Of a stretch of 49,736 nucleotides of DNA, positions 27,654 to 35,383 are shown in pieces. The first letter of the stretch is position 1; each line of letters begins with the position of its first letter. This DNA is from Gemmatimonadales bacterium UBA2975. Its GTDB lineage: Bacteria > Gemmatimonadota > Gemmatimonadetes > Longimicrobiales > Gaopeijiaceae. The notes below the pieces were generated by a model. That model did no database searches and was not told the origin of the DNA. It was given only the letters and a program-made list of their open reading frames with translations. A program made the position numbers and the translations under genes. The stretch is taken from positions 1 to 49,736 of the forward strand of contig DEAT01000015.1 in the NCBI GenBank assembly GCA_002348265.1, in the 5' to 3' direction.

Positions 27654-28513
27654 CGCAGCAGAGGCGTACCGGACTAAAGGAACTTCAGAAGCTCGACGGG
27701 AGCATCAACGACGCTCGCGATCGTATTGGAACCTTCGACCCGCTCTTCGAAGAAATTGAAGAGCCAGCTCTCATGCTGGAGAGTGAACTGGGGACTAGTA
27801 GAACTAGGTTGAAAGAGATGAAACTCGAGTCTCGCAGACTCGAAACCTCATCCGATGAGCGTCGGGTGCGAGTGAAGAAGCTCGAAGAACGAATTGGCTC
27901 AGTTCGAAATCTCAGAGAAGAGTCGGCGGTCACCACAGAACTTGAGATGGTGAAGAGAGCACTAGAAAACGATGAGACAGAAGCCCTCACACTCATAGAT
28001 CAAGTCCGCAAGGGTGAAGAGCGTGTGACAGAGCTCGAGGAAGCTTACAAGGAGGCATCGGATATTGTTGAGCCAAAGAAAGAGGCGCTGCTAGCCGAAC
28101 GAGAAGAGGTCCGCTCCGAACTTTCCCGTCTTGAGAAAGAGAGAGAGAGTTTCACCGCAGCCATGGATCCTGGCGAACTTAGAATGTATGAAGCGATTCG
28201 AGGAAGTGGGCGTCGCCGTGCTATAGCCGAACTAACGGCCGACGGTGCGTGCGCTAACTGTTTCAGTATGGTCCCGTTGCAGCTCCAAAACGTGATCCGT
28301 CATGGAGATAGGTTGATTAGGTGCGAAGCATGCGGTGTGATTTTGGCGGCGGCAGAGCCCGTGGAGGAGTCGACTGAGGAGCCGGTAGACGATGAAGTCG
28401 ACACTAGCGAAAAGTCAGAAGCCGATGCCAACGAAGAGTTGTCATCTGAAGAGGTCACGGATGACATTGAAGAAGAAGCTTCGGGTGTTGACGGAGGCGA
28501 CGAAGAGGGTTGA
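27650..28513 (+). CDS. Coiled-coil C4-type zinc-ribbon protein (zf-RING_7/CdsZ-like)
   Basis: A 287-residue protein with a long charged coiled coil (about residues 5-175). A C4 zinc ribbon with CANC and CEAC (about 200-230) follows, then a strongly acidic tail of about 55 residues rich in Glu, Asp and Ser. This layout matches the zf-RING_7 family that includes Helicobacter HP0958; the family has been tied to flagellar regulation there but is widespread in non-flagellated bacteria, so the role here is unknown. Its start overlaps dnaG and its stop overlaps recJ by four bases each, suggesting a link to DNA or RNA metabolism only by position. Confidence 0.75.
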   Translation: MTQQRRTGLKELQKLDGSINDARDRIGTFDPLFEEIEEPALMLESELGTSRTRLKEMKLESRRLETSSDERRVRVKKLEERIGSVRNLREESAVTTELEMVKRALENDETEALTLIDQVRKGEERVTELEEAYKEASDIVEPKKEALLAEREEVRSELSRLEKERESFTAAMDPGELRMYEAIRGSGRRRAIAELTADGACANCFSMVPLQLQNVIRHGDRLIRCEACGVILAAAEPVEESTEEPVDDEVDTSEKSEADANEELSSEEVTDDIEEEASGVDGGDEEG

Positions 28514-30258
28514 GTTCAGCCGGTCCAGGTGGGGATCAGGTCCAACTCCGACCACCGGATCCAAAGTGGGAGTCTCCTCCCACCCCTGATCCCGGGAGAG
28601 TCCGTAAACTTAGAGAGGCGCTGAGGCTTCCTGAACCGGTGTGCGCCCTCCTCTCTATCCGGGGAAGGTCCGCGGTAGAAGAAGCCAAGCGGTTTCTTCG
28701 CCCTAGGATGGAACAGCTTTCAGATCCGACTCTCCTCGCTGATGGATTGATCTCAGCTAATCGGATTGCTAAGGCGATCACGGATGATGAGAAAATTTTC
28801 ATTCACGGTGACTATGATGTGGATGGGATCTGCGCTACAGCGCTGCTGACTAAGTGGGTAAGGTTGCTCGGCGGGTCCGTGAGACCTTTTGTTCCGCATC
28901 GCGTCCGTGATGGGTATGACTTTTCTGAGAATGGTTTGGCAGAGGCTCGTGCCGAGGGAGCGTCGCTCCTTGTAACAGTAGATTGTGGAACAATGGCTCA
29001 CGAGACGATTGCGGAAGCTAGGGGCATCGGAATAGACGTGATTGTTACCGACCATCACACCGTGGGAGAAGATTTGCCGGGCGCTTTTGCGGTAGTGAAC
29101 CCGCAGAGACCTGACTGCCAATATCCGGATAAAGGGTTATGTGGGACCGCGGTTGCTTTCCGATTAGGGGAGTTGGTTGGACGAGAGCTGGGTATGAATC
29201 TCGCCGAACTCTACGATATGCTAGACTTAGTGGCACTCGCTTCGGTGGCAGACTTGGTGCCGCTTTCCGGAGAGAACCGCATTCTGGTAGCCTTAGGTCT
29301 TAAGCGACTCTCTAAAACGAAAAGCGTGGGTCTTAGAGCATTACTGAGAGTCGCAGGAGTGTCCGCCGGCGAAGTCACAGCAGGACGAATCGGATATCAG
29401 ATAGCTCCCCGTATCAATGCGGTCGGTCGGATCGGAGAGGCTTCTGACGCTCTGACACTTCTTTTGAGTGAAGATCGCGTTGAAGCTGATCGACTTGCGA
29501 GGGCCCTCGACCAGGCCAATTGCGACCGACGAGCTGAAGACCAACGGACGCTCAATCAGGCACTAGAAGATCTTGAGGTTGGCTTCGACCCAGATAACGA
29601 TTTTGGTATCGTATTAGCTAAGGGAGGATGGCATCCAGGGGTGGTTGGCATCGTGGCGTCTAGGGTGGTCGAGCGTCTACATCGTCCGGTCGTTGTGGTA
29701 GCAGTTGAAGGTGATAAAGGTAGGGGGAGCGCCCGGTCTATACCCGGGTTTAACCTCTATGAAGCGATAGCAGAGTGCTCGAAACATCTAACTCGTTTCG
29801 GAGGCCATCAGCAGGCTGCGGGGATTGAGATTCCGACTGGTGAACTCGAAGCTTTCCGTCTTGCCTTCAATGAAGCTGCTCGTTCAAGATTAACGCACCA
29901 CTCACTTCAGCCAGTCCTGAGCCCAGATCTCGACATTGAGCTTGAAGATGTCGACCTTGAGCTAGTCCATTGGTTGTCTTATTTGGGGCCTCATGGAATA
30001 GGAAATCCCACGCCTGTCTTCCGCGTTCAAGGTGTGGGTGTTCGCGCACCTAGTATTGTTGGTGAGAATCATCTGAAGGCTGAATTGACGTCATCACGGA
30101 CACAGCTGGATGCCATTGGATTCGGTCTTGCAGGTCGGTTCGACCTAGCTTCTTTAAGCTCGGGCAAGTGGGATGTCCTTTTTCGTCTTGAGCGCAATGA
30201 ATGGCGAGGAAGGGTCAAGGTCCAGGCGCGGCTTACCGATCTTAGGCCCGCCTCGTGA
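28510..30258 (+). CDS. recJ: Single-stranded-DNA-specific exonuclease RecJ
   Basis: 5'-3' exonuclease of recombination and repair. DHH-family motifs are intact: HGDYDVDG with Asp101, Asp103 and Asp105; the VTVDCG block; TDHH with Asp181-His182-His183; and the DHHA1 region ending in FGGHQQAAGI. The 582 residues fit RecJ. The start is TTG 28510 in a TTGA overlap with the zinc-ribbon gene; the first 40 residues are Pro-rich and variable. The stop overlaps rsmD as GTGA. Confidence 0.95.
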   Translation: MSSAGPGGDQVQLRPPDPKWESPPTPDPGRVRKLREALRLPEPVCALLSIRGRSAVEEAKRFLRPRMEQLSDPTLLADGLISANRIAKAITDDEKIFIHGDYDVDGICATALLTKWVRLLGGSVRPFVPHRVRDGYDFSENGLAEARAEGASLLVTVDCGTMAHETIAEARGIGIDVIVTDHHTVGEDLPGAFAVVNPQRPDCQYPDKGLCGTAVAFRLGELVGRELGMNLAELYDMLDLVALASVADLVPLSGENRILVALGLKRLSKTKSVGLRALLRVAGVSAGEVTAGRIGYQIAPRINAVGRIGEASDALTLLLSEDRVEADRLARALDQANCDRRAEDQRTLNQALEDLEVGFDPDNDFGIVLAKGGWHPGVVGIVASRVVERLHRPVVVVAVEGDKGRGSARSIPGFNLYEAIAECSKHLTRFGGHQQAAGIEIPTGELEAFRLAFNEAARSRLTHHSLQPVLSPDLDIELEDVDLELVHWLSYLGPHGIGNPTPVFRVQGVGVRAPSIVGENHLKAELTSSRTQLDAIGFGLAGRFDLASLSSGKWDVLFRLERNEWRGRVKVQARLTDLRPAS

Positions 30259-30779
30259 GGATCATCGCAGGAAGGTGGAAAAGTCGAAGGCTCCGCTCTC
30301 CGAGAGGGCGAGATGTGCGCCCAACGACCGACCGTGTGCGTGAAGCGTGGATGTCTGCTTTGGGAGGATCAGTGTCGGGTGCTACCGTTTTAGATCTTTT
30401 TGCTGGCTCTGGGGCACTTGGACTAGAGTCACTGTCTCGAGGGGCCAAATCTGTGATCTTCGTGGATAGGGCTCGAAGTTCGGTAAACGTTATCCGGCAT
30501 AACGTTGAATTGCTCGGTGCCCAAAAAGATGCAGAGATAGTGTGCGATGACGTCTTCCGATATCTCAAACGTTTTGAAGGATTATTTGATATTGCACTTG
30601 CGGATCCTTTCTACGAAGGGGGAGATGCTTCCGCACTAATCAAAAGATTTGAAGAAAGACCGTTTGCGAAGGAACTCTGGTTAGAGCATCCTGTCCGTGA
30701 ATTATTATCGCTACCAGAAGGTGCGAAGACCCGTCGCTATGGTGATACTGCACTGACTACACTGACTACCTGTTCGTGA
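30255..30779 (+). CDS. rsmD: 16S rRNA (guanine966-N2)-methyltransferase RsmD
   Basis: Methylates G966 of 16S rRNA. The 174 residues start MRIIAGRWKSRRLRSP and include RPTTDRVREAWMSAL and the SAM loop LDLFAGSGALGLESLSRGA, all characteristic of RsmD. The catalytic motif IV, normally (N/D)PP(F/Y), reads ADPFYEGG here, lacking the second proline. GTG 30255 overlaps recJ. coaD follows nine bases after the stop; rsmD-coaD is a very common pair. Confidence 0.92.
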   Translation: MRIIAGRWKSRRLRSPRGRDVRPTTDRVREAWMSALGGSVSGATVLDLFAGSGALGLESLSRGAKSVIFVDRARSSVNVIRHNVELLGAQKDAEIVCDDVFRYLKRFEGLFDIALADPFYEGGDASALIKRFEERPFAKELWLEHPVRELLSLPEGAKTRRYGDTALTTLTTCS

Positions 30780-30788
30780 ATCGGATCC

Positions 30789-31289
30789 ATGAATCGTCCT
30801 AATCCCATCGTAGCTCTGTATCCGGGGTCATTTGATCCCATTACACGTGGGCACGAAGATATCGCCCGACGAGCCTTGCGAGTTGCCGACCGAGTAATAG
30901 TGGCGGTGGCACAGACCAGTACCCATGCGAAGGAGGGGCTATTCGAGATCCAAGAACGTGTGGATTTGACTCGAGCGGTTTTCGAAGGGGAATCGCAGAT
31001 CGAAGTGATGTCCTTCACCGGTTTACTAGTGGATCTAGCCAGAGATCATGGCGCGCACTTGGTCATTCGCGGGCTGCGAGCAGTTTCTGATTTCGAATAC
31101 GAACTTCAGATGGCACAGATGAATCAGGAGCTCAATTCTTCTCTGGAGACACTCTTTCTTGTCCCGGAGGTGAGCAACTCCTTCATTTCGTCATCGCTGG
31201 TCAGGCAAGTGGCGGCGTTGGGAGGTGATGTATCAGCCTTTGTGTCAAAGCCGGTTCTCGATCGTTTGACCGCGAAGTTTCGGGAGTAA
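30789..31289 (+). CDS. coaD: Phosphopantetheine adenylyltransferase
   Basis: Penultimate step of coenzyme A synthesis, joining 4'-phosphopantetheine and ATP. The 166 residues have YPGSFDPITRGH with the nucleotidyltransferase HxGH-like motif, RGLRAVSDFEYELQMA, and the C-terminal SFISSSLVRQVAALGGDVS, all diagnostic. The gene is the last of the run that probably starts at the HIT promoter; a 196-base gap follows. Confidence 0.97.
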   Translation: MNRPNPIVALYPGSFDPITRGHEDIARRALRVADRVIVAVAQTSTHAKEGLFEIQERVDLTRAVFEGESQIEVMSFTGLLVDLARDHGAHLVIRGLRAVSDFEYELQMAQMNQELNSSLETLFLVPEVSNSFISSSLVRQVAALGGDVSAFVSKPVLDRLTAKFRE

Positions 31290-31369
31290 GCCTGGATTTG
31301 AAGGGATCCTGACTGATTTTTGTTCACAACTTACTACCGCAGACCAGCTCATTTAAATGCTAGGAGTCT

Positions 31370-31461
31370 TGTGTCCCCGTTGCCCTTCGAATCAGTCCCT
31401 TTTTATCATTTGACTGTCGATCCGAACGCGGGAGAGAGATTCGCTGCGCGTAACGGACACA
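31370..31461 (+). promoter_or_regulatory. Long-range inverted repeat in the leader of the partner-switch operon
   Basis: TGTGTCC at 31370-31376 is the reverse complement of GGACACA at 31455-31461, with a further GTT/AAC match just inside. If transcribed, it would close a loop of about 78 bases. The outer flanks carry a perfect direct repeat TGCTAGGAG (31358-31366 and 31467-31475), each copy containing a Shine-Dalgarno-like core. Whether the structure forms depends on a transcript start that I cannot locate. Confidence 0.4.
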
Positions 31462-31472
31462 GGAACTGCTAG
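31371..31472 (+). CDS. Possible 33-residue leader ORF upstream of the STAS gene
   Basis: GTG 31371 lies four bases after TAGGAG (31361-31366) and opens a 33-codon frame with residues SPLPFESVPFYHLTV near the start and GHRNC at the end. Its TAG stop (31470-31472) sits inside the second TGCTAGGAG, whose AGGAG is the ribosome binding site of the STAS gene at 31486. Translation of the short frame would therefore end exactly on the next gene's ribosome binding site. No family is recognised, and a chance frame cannot be excluded. Confidence 0.35.
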   Translation: MSPLPFESVPFYHLTVDPNAGERFAARNGHRNC

Positions 31473-31485
31473 GAGCGCCGAACCT

Positions 31486-31818
31486 ATGAGCTTTCAGGTG
31501 TCGAAGGTGAACGACGTCACTGTTATCGAAGTGGAGGGTCAGCTGATCGTCGGAAACCGTAATGAGCTGAAGAAAAAAGTACTCGAAAAGATTGAGCTCG
31601 GTGAGCAAACGTTCGTGATCGACTTTGCGAACACGGCTTACATAGACTCATCCGGATTAGGGGTCCTTGTGAGTTTATCGAAAAAGATTCGTGAGCACGG
31701 AGGTGAACTTCGCCTATCGAGCCTGAGTGAAGATTTGCGCACGCTTTTTGAACTGACCAAGCTCGATACGTTATTCCAGATTGCGGAGGACAAAGAGCGG
31801 GCCCTTGAGGGTTTTTGA
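31486..31818 (+). CDS. STAS-domain anti-sigma factor antagonist (RsbV/SpoIIAA-like)
   Basis: Partner-switch protein that, when unphosphorylated, binds the anti-sigma kinase and frees its target. The 110-residue single STAS domain carries IDSSGLGVLV, with Ser55/Ser56 as the conserved phosphorylation site. It begins with AGGAG at 31471-31475 and is followed after 12 bases by the kinase and then the phosphatase, so all three partners are in one operon. No sigma factor gene is adjacent. Confidence 0.9.
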   Translation: MSFQVSKVNDVTVIEVEGQLIVGNRNELKKKVLEKIELGEQTFVIDFANTAYIDSSGLGVLVSLSKKIREHGGELRLSSLSEDLRTLFELTKLDTLFQIAEDKERALEGF

Positions 31819-31830
31819 GAGGTTGTTGGC

Positions 31831-32283
31831 GTGAGTGAATCAACGGGAGGGGATCTAGTCCTCGAGATTCCTACGGACATTCACTCTATCTCGGGTGCGG
31901 TTGACTATGTCCTGAGCCGATGCAGTTCCTCAGAAGTGTCAGCCAGGAAATTGAACCTGAACTTCCGGGTTGGGCTCACCGAAGCACTCGCGAATGCAAT
32001 GATGTACGGTAACGATCATGACCCTTCGAAGAGCGTAGTCATAGAGGTTGTGATGGGCCGAGATCATGTTCAGGCGACAGTTCGCGATCAGGGCTCTGGC
32101 TTTGACCCAGGTTCGGTGCCCGACCCGACTCTTCCCGAGAATCTCACGCGTTCATATGGAAGAGGTCTGTTCCTTATGCGCGAGCTGCTAGATGAGCTGT
32201 GGTTTAACGACTGTGGTAACGAGGTGACTCTTATTTTGCGGGCTGAATCTTGCAGCACCTTCGAAGGTGGTGCATCCGCTTGA
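31831..32283 (+). CDS. Anti-sigma factor serine kinase (RsbW/SpoIIAB-like)
   Basis: HATPase_c-type kinase that phosphorylates the STAS antagonist and sequesters a sigma factor or other target. The 150 residues have an N box in LTEALANAMMYGND, the G1-type DQGSGFDP and the G2-type YGRGLFLMRELLDEL. Translation starts at GTG 31831. It overlaps the phosphatase gene by a TTGA junction. With no sigma factor nearby, the target might be a general stress sigma factor or a non-sigma effector. Confidence 0.88.
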   Translation: MSESTGGDLVLEIPTDIHSISGAVDYVLSRCSSSEVSARKLNLNFRVGLTEALANAMMYGNDHDPSKSVVIEVVMGRDHVQATVRDQGSGFDPGSVPDPTLPENLTRSYGRGLFLMRELLDELWFNDCGNEVTLILRAESCSTFEGGASA

Positions 32284-33827
32284 GTGAGTTCGACAGTCTC
32301 GTTTCCGGGAGGCTGCCGGGGCAGGTTCTTCAGACGCTCGAGCATTTCGAGAGAGCATTCGGAGCACTCCTGGTATTGACTGTTCCATCTGACGAACACG
32401 GTGAGTCGGAGCCCTCAGTCATATACGAGTCAACACCTGGCCTTGGCGAAAGTGAGTCGATGGGTAGTGAGACTCCGATCCCTTTCCTCGGCGATAAAAT
32501 ACAGCTGCAGGTCCGTGCGGCACGGGCCGCGCCAGTCGAAGCGGTTAGTGCGGCGCTTGTTCCCACCCTGGCTAGCTTGTTTGAGTTAGAGCGGGAAATT
32601 GAATCCTTCACAAATGAAGTTAGTCAGCGGTATGAGGAGATAACCCTCCTTTACTCAATAAGTGAAACTTTAGGGGCAACCCTCGAACTAGAAAAAGCTG
32701 CGGAGTACATTCTAGACGCAGTCCGTGATGTCATGCGTGCTAAACGTGCTGCTTTATGGGTTCAGAGTGCTGGAGTGGTGGACTTAAACCTCGCCGCCCA
32801 AGTAGGTGACCCTGGCCGATCAGGTCTCCTGAGTCCAGACGATCCCGATTCCTTAACTTCACGGGTATTTCGAAAGAACGAATCGGAGATCGACAATGAG
32901 GGCCTCGATTCGCGCTTGTCAGTTCCTGTTCAATTTTCGGTTAGGGCTGGAGGGTCTCGTAAAGTTGGAGTGATCACGTTGGTTGGCCGTGTGGACGATG
33001 GACAGTTCACACCCTCTGAGAGAAGACAACTTGAAGCGATTGCATCACAAGTAGGAGCCGCGATTGAGAATCACCGGCTTGTGCAGGAATCGCTTTCCAA
33101 GGAGCGTATGTCACGTGAGATGGAACTGGCCCATGAAATGCAGATGAAGTTGCTTCCGGCCGTGGAGACCTTCGATTTCACTAACGCAGCTGGAAGAGTG
33201 CAACCAGCTGAGCAGGTGGGGGGTGATTTCTATCAACTCTTTGAGCTGCCAGAGGGTCGCATAGGTGTCATGCTCGGTGATGTCTCACTTCACGGTTTCC
33301 CTTCCGCCTTAATCATGATGCTGACGATGAGTGCGGCCGGGATCTTTGCCCAAGAGGTTGAATCACCCGCGTCAGTGCTTCGCAAGCTAGATGATGCTCT
33401 ATCGGATGAATTGGCGACTACTGAGATGTTTCTAAGCCTTTTTTATGGCGTGATAGATCCGGCCCGAGGAATCCTCACGTACTCCAACGCAGGGCACCCG
33501 CACGCTTTTGTCATACGTTCGGATGGCGAAGCTGAGCGACTTGTCGCGACAGACCCGCCTGTTGGTTTTGCGGGATCCGACTCATACGGAGAGGACACCG
33601 TCATCTGGAGCAACAATGGGGACTTGCTTCTCCTATTTACGGATGGTCTATCGGATACGCTTGAAACTAAAGGGTTGAAAAACGGTGAGGCTCAGATCCT
33701 AGAAACCGCGATCGAGACTCGATTCCGTGGTGCTTCCCATGTCATCGACGCGCTCTTTCAATTCTCGTCTGACACTTCGATGTCAGCACTTTCCGACGAC
33801 CGGGCAGCTCTCGTCGTCCAAGGCTGA
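32280..33827 (+). CDS. GAF-PP2C (SpoIIE-type) serine phosphatase, RsbU/RsbP-like
   Basis: Dephosphorylates the STAS antagonist to activate the switch. The 515 residues contain a variable N-terminal part, a GAF sensor domain (about 105-275, from EEITLLYSISETLGATLEL), a short coiled linker (MSREMELAHEMQMKLLP) and the PP2C domain. Metal-binding motifs are QVGGDFYQ, LGDVSLHG (Leu where Gly is usual), FTDGLSD and the terminal SDDRAALVV. Start is TTG 32280 in a TTGA overlap with the kinase gene, with GAAGGTGG about ten bases upstream; the frame is open another 30 bases earlier. The GAF ligand is unknown. Confidence 0.87.
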   Translation: MSEFDSLVSGRLPGQVLQTLEHFERAFGALLVLTVPSDEHGESEPSVIYESTPGLGESESMGSETPIPFLGDKIQLQVRAARAAPVEAVSAALVPTLASLFELEREIESFTNEVSQRYEEITLLYSISETLGATLELEKAAEYILDAVRDVMRAKRAALWVQSAGVVDLNLAAQVGDPGRSGLLSPDDPDSLTSRVFRKNESEIDNEGLDSRLSVPVQFSVRAGGSRKVGVITLVGRVDDGQFTPSERRQLEAIASQVGAAIENHRLVQESLSKERMSREMELAHEMQMKLLPAVETFDFTNAAGRVQPAEQVGGDFYQLFELPEGRIGVMLGDVSLHGFPSALIMMLTMSAAGIFAQEVESPASVLRKLDDALSDELATTEMFLSLFYGVIDPARGILTYSNAGHPHAFVIRSDGEAERLVATDPPVGFAGSDSYGEDTVIWSNNGDLLLLFTDGLSDTLETKGLKNGEAQILETAIETRFRGASHVIDALFQFSSDTSMSALSDDRAALVVQG

Positions 33828-33828
33828 A

Positions 33829-34638
33829 GTGCAAGACAGCGCGCCATCGCGAGCAAAGAGGTCACTGGGACAGAATTTTCTCGTTGATGACAATATCCAA
33901 CGCAAGATTGTAGACGCATTGGGCGCATCCTCCGTTGACGAAGTTCTGGAGATTGGCCCTGGGAAAGGAGCGCTGACCCGGTACCTTGCGGGGACCGCAC
34001 GACGGCTGACACTTATAGAATTGGATGACATCCTCGCCGCGAATCTTCAGGAGCGTTTTGAAGAGAGCTCTGATGTACGCGTGTTACATGGTGACGTACT
34101 CAATGTAGATCTCGGAGGCCTATTCGATGATCTGGGTGACGTGCTGGTAATAGGGAATATCCCCTACAACATAACGACCCCAATCATTTTTAGGCTGCTT
34201 CAACGCCCACGTCCCCGAGATGTTGTTTTGATGGTCCAAGCTGAGGTCGCTGAACGAATGACTGCAGTGGTAGGGACTAAAGAATACGGTGCACTCTCAG
34301 TGGGAATCAGAACGGTGGCGGATGTTCGGCGTCTTTTCAAAGTCGGTAGAGGAGCGTTTCGACCTGTGCCTAAGGTGGATTCTGCACTCGTGCGTATCAC
34401 TCCTAGGCGCCCTGAACCATTGTGCCTAGAGGAGGAAGTGTGCGTTCGGAAACTTGTAAGAGCGACGTTTCAGTGGCGCCGGAAGCAGCTTCGAAAAATT
34501 CTTCGAGATCACCCTAGCCTGAACCTAGATGTCGGTCAGGTTGACGCGATACTAGAAGATTTAGGGATAGAGCCTGAAGTGCGTCCTGAGAACCTGACTC
34601 CCGAGAGTTTCGTGGCCCTTTCAAAGGCCCTTGGGTAA
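33829..34638 (+). CDS. rsmA: 16S rRNA dimethyladenosine transferase RsmA/KsgA
   Basis: Dimethylates A1518 and A1519 of 16S rRNA during 30S maturation. GTG 33829 (one base after the phosphatase stop, with AAGG upstream) gives a 269-residue protein starting MQDSAPSRAKRSLGQNF; the frame is open upstream only as overlap inside the phosphatase gene. Landmarks are SLGQNFLVDD, the SAM loop EIGPGKGALT, and the catalytic IGNIPYNITTPI. The C-terminal helical domain contains TFQWRRKQLRKIL. Confidence 0.95.
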   Translation: MQDSAPSRAKRSLGQNFLVDDNIQRKIVDALGASSVDEVLEIGPGKGALTRYLAGTARRLTLIELDDILAANLQERFEESSDVRVLHGDVLNVDLGGLFDDLGDVLVIGNIPYNITTPIIFRLLQRPRPRDVVLMVQAEVAERMTAVVGTKEYGALSVGIRTVADVRRLFKVGRGAFRPVPKVDSALVRITPRRPEPLCLEEEVCVRKLVRATFQWRRKQLRKILRDHPSLNLDVGQVDAILEDLGIEPEVRPENLTPESFVALSKALG

Positions 34639-34672
34639 GATTTCGTTGCAGTCGTGATCAGGGAGCCTTACT

Positions 34673-34690
34673 TTGTGCAAGTTGTCACAA
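34673..34690 (+). promoter_or_regulatory. Rex operator candidate upstream of rex
   Basis: TTGTGCAAGTTGTCACAA is 18 bases long with TTGTG and CACAA arms separated by eight bases, the exact geometry of the Rex consensus TTGTGAA-W4-TTCACAA. It overlaps the -35 hexamer of the candidate rex promoter, as expected for redox-controlled autorepression. Confidence 0.65.
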
Positions 34691-34711
34691 TGATGTTAGA
34701 TATGGCATAAT
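34682..34711 (+). promoter_or_regulatory. Promoter candidate of rex
   Basis: TTGTCA at 34682-34687 and CATAAT at 34706-34711 are 18 bases apart. Transcription would start near 34718, only about 15 bases before the GTG at 34733, giving a very short leader with no clear ribosome binding site. The -35 lies within the Rex operator candidate. Confidence 0.5.
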
Positions 34712-34732
34712 CATTAGGGTTTCGGCGCATTT

Positions 34733-35365
34733 GTGAACAGAAAGATTCCTCATAGTACGGTGCGTCGACTGTCGCACTATCTTCGGTCCCTAGAGAGTTT
34801 TTCGAAGAGTGGTGGCACAGTGTCCAGCGAACAACTAGCAGCTTGGGGACAGACCACAGCCGCGCAGGTTCGTAAAGATCTCTCGCATTTTGGATCTTTC
34901 GGAAAACGTGGTCTTGGGTATCAGGCTGGTGAACTTTGCGAGAGACTTCGCACTCTTTTAGGTATCGACCGCTCATGGAAAGTCGCATTGGTAGGTGCGG
35001 GCCGAATCGGTCTTGCCCTGTACGAGTATCCCGCATTCCGCTCCCGCGGCTACGATTGTGTGGCGATCTTTGATTCCGACCCTGAAAAGATAGGAACGGC
35101 GTGGGGTGACCAGTCGATCTGTTCTTTGGACGTCTTCGAGAGAGTGATGGAAGAGAGGGATGTCGAGCTCGTGATTTTGGCGATACCAGCTGATGCGGCT
35201 CAGGAGGTGGCGTCTAGGGCCGTTGAAGCGGGTGTGAATGGAATCCTGAACTTTGCGCCGATTCGTTTAAACGTTCCAGACGAAATTCCAGTCGAAGACG
35301 TTAACCTCGTGATAGAGCTTGAAGCTCTCTCGTTTCAGATCACACAGAGGAAAAAGGATGTGTGA
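34733..35365 (+). CDS. rex: Redox-sensing transcriptional repressor Rex
   Basis: Binds DNA when NAD+ is plentiful and leaves it when NADH rises, derepressing fermentative and respiratory redox genes. The 210 residues have the N-terminal winged helix (STVRRLSHYLRSL through QVRKDLSHFGSFGKRGLGY) and the Rossmann domain with VALVGAGRIGLAL; a C-terminal dimerising helix follows. Starts at GTG 34733. Downstream acyl-CoA redox genes and the upstream operator candidate suit a Rex regulon. Confidence 0.94.
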   Translation: MNRKIPHSTVRRLSHYLRSLESFSKSGGTVSSEQLAAWGQTTAAQVRKDLSHFGSFGKRGLGYQAGELCERLRTLLGIDRSWKVALVGAGRIGLALYEYPAFRSRGYDCVAIFDSDPEKIGTAWGDQSICSLDVFERVMEERDVELVILAIPADAAQEVASRAVEAGVNGILNFAPIRLNVPDEIPVEDVNLVIELEALSFQITQRKKDV

Positions 35366-35383
35366 TGCGGGCACGGCTCACTA

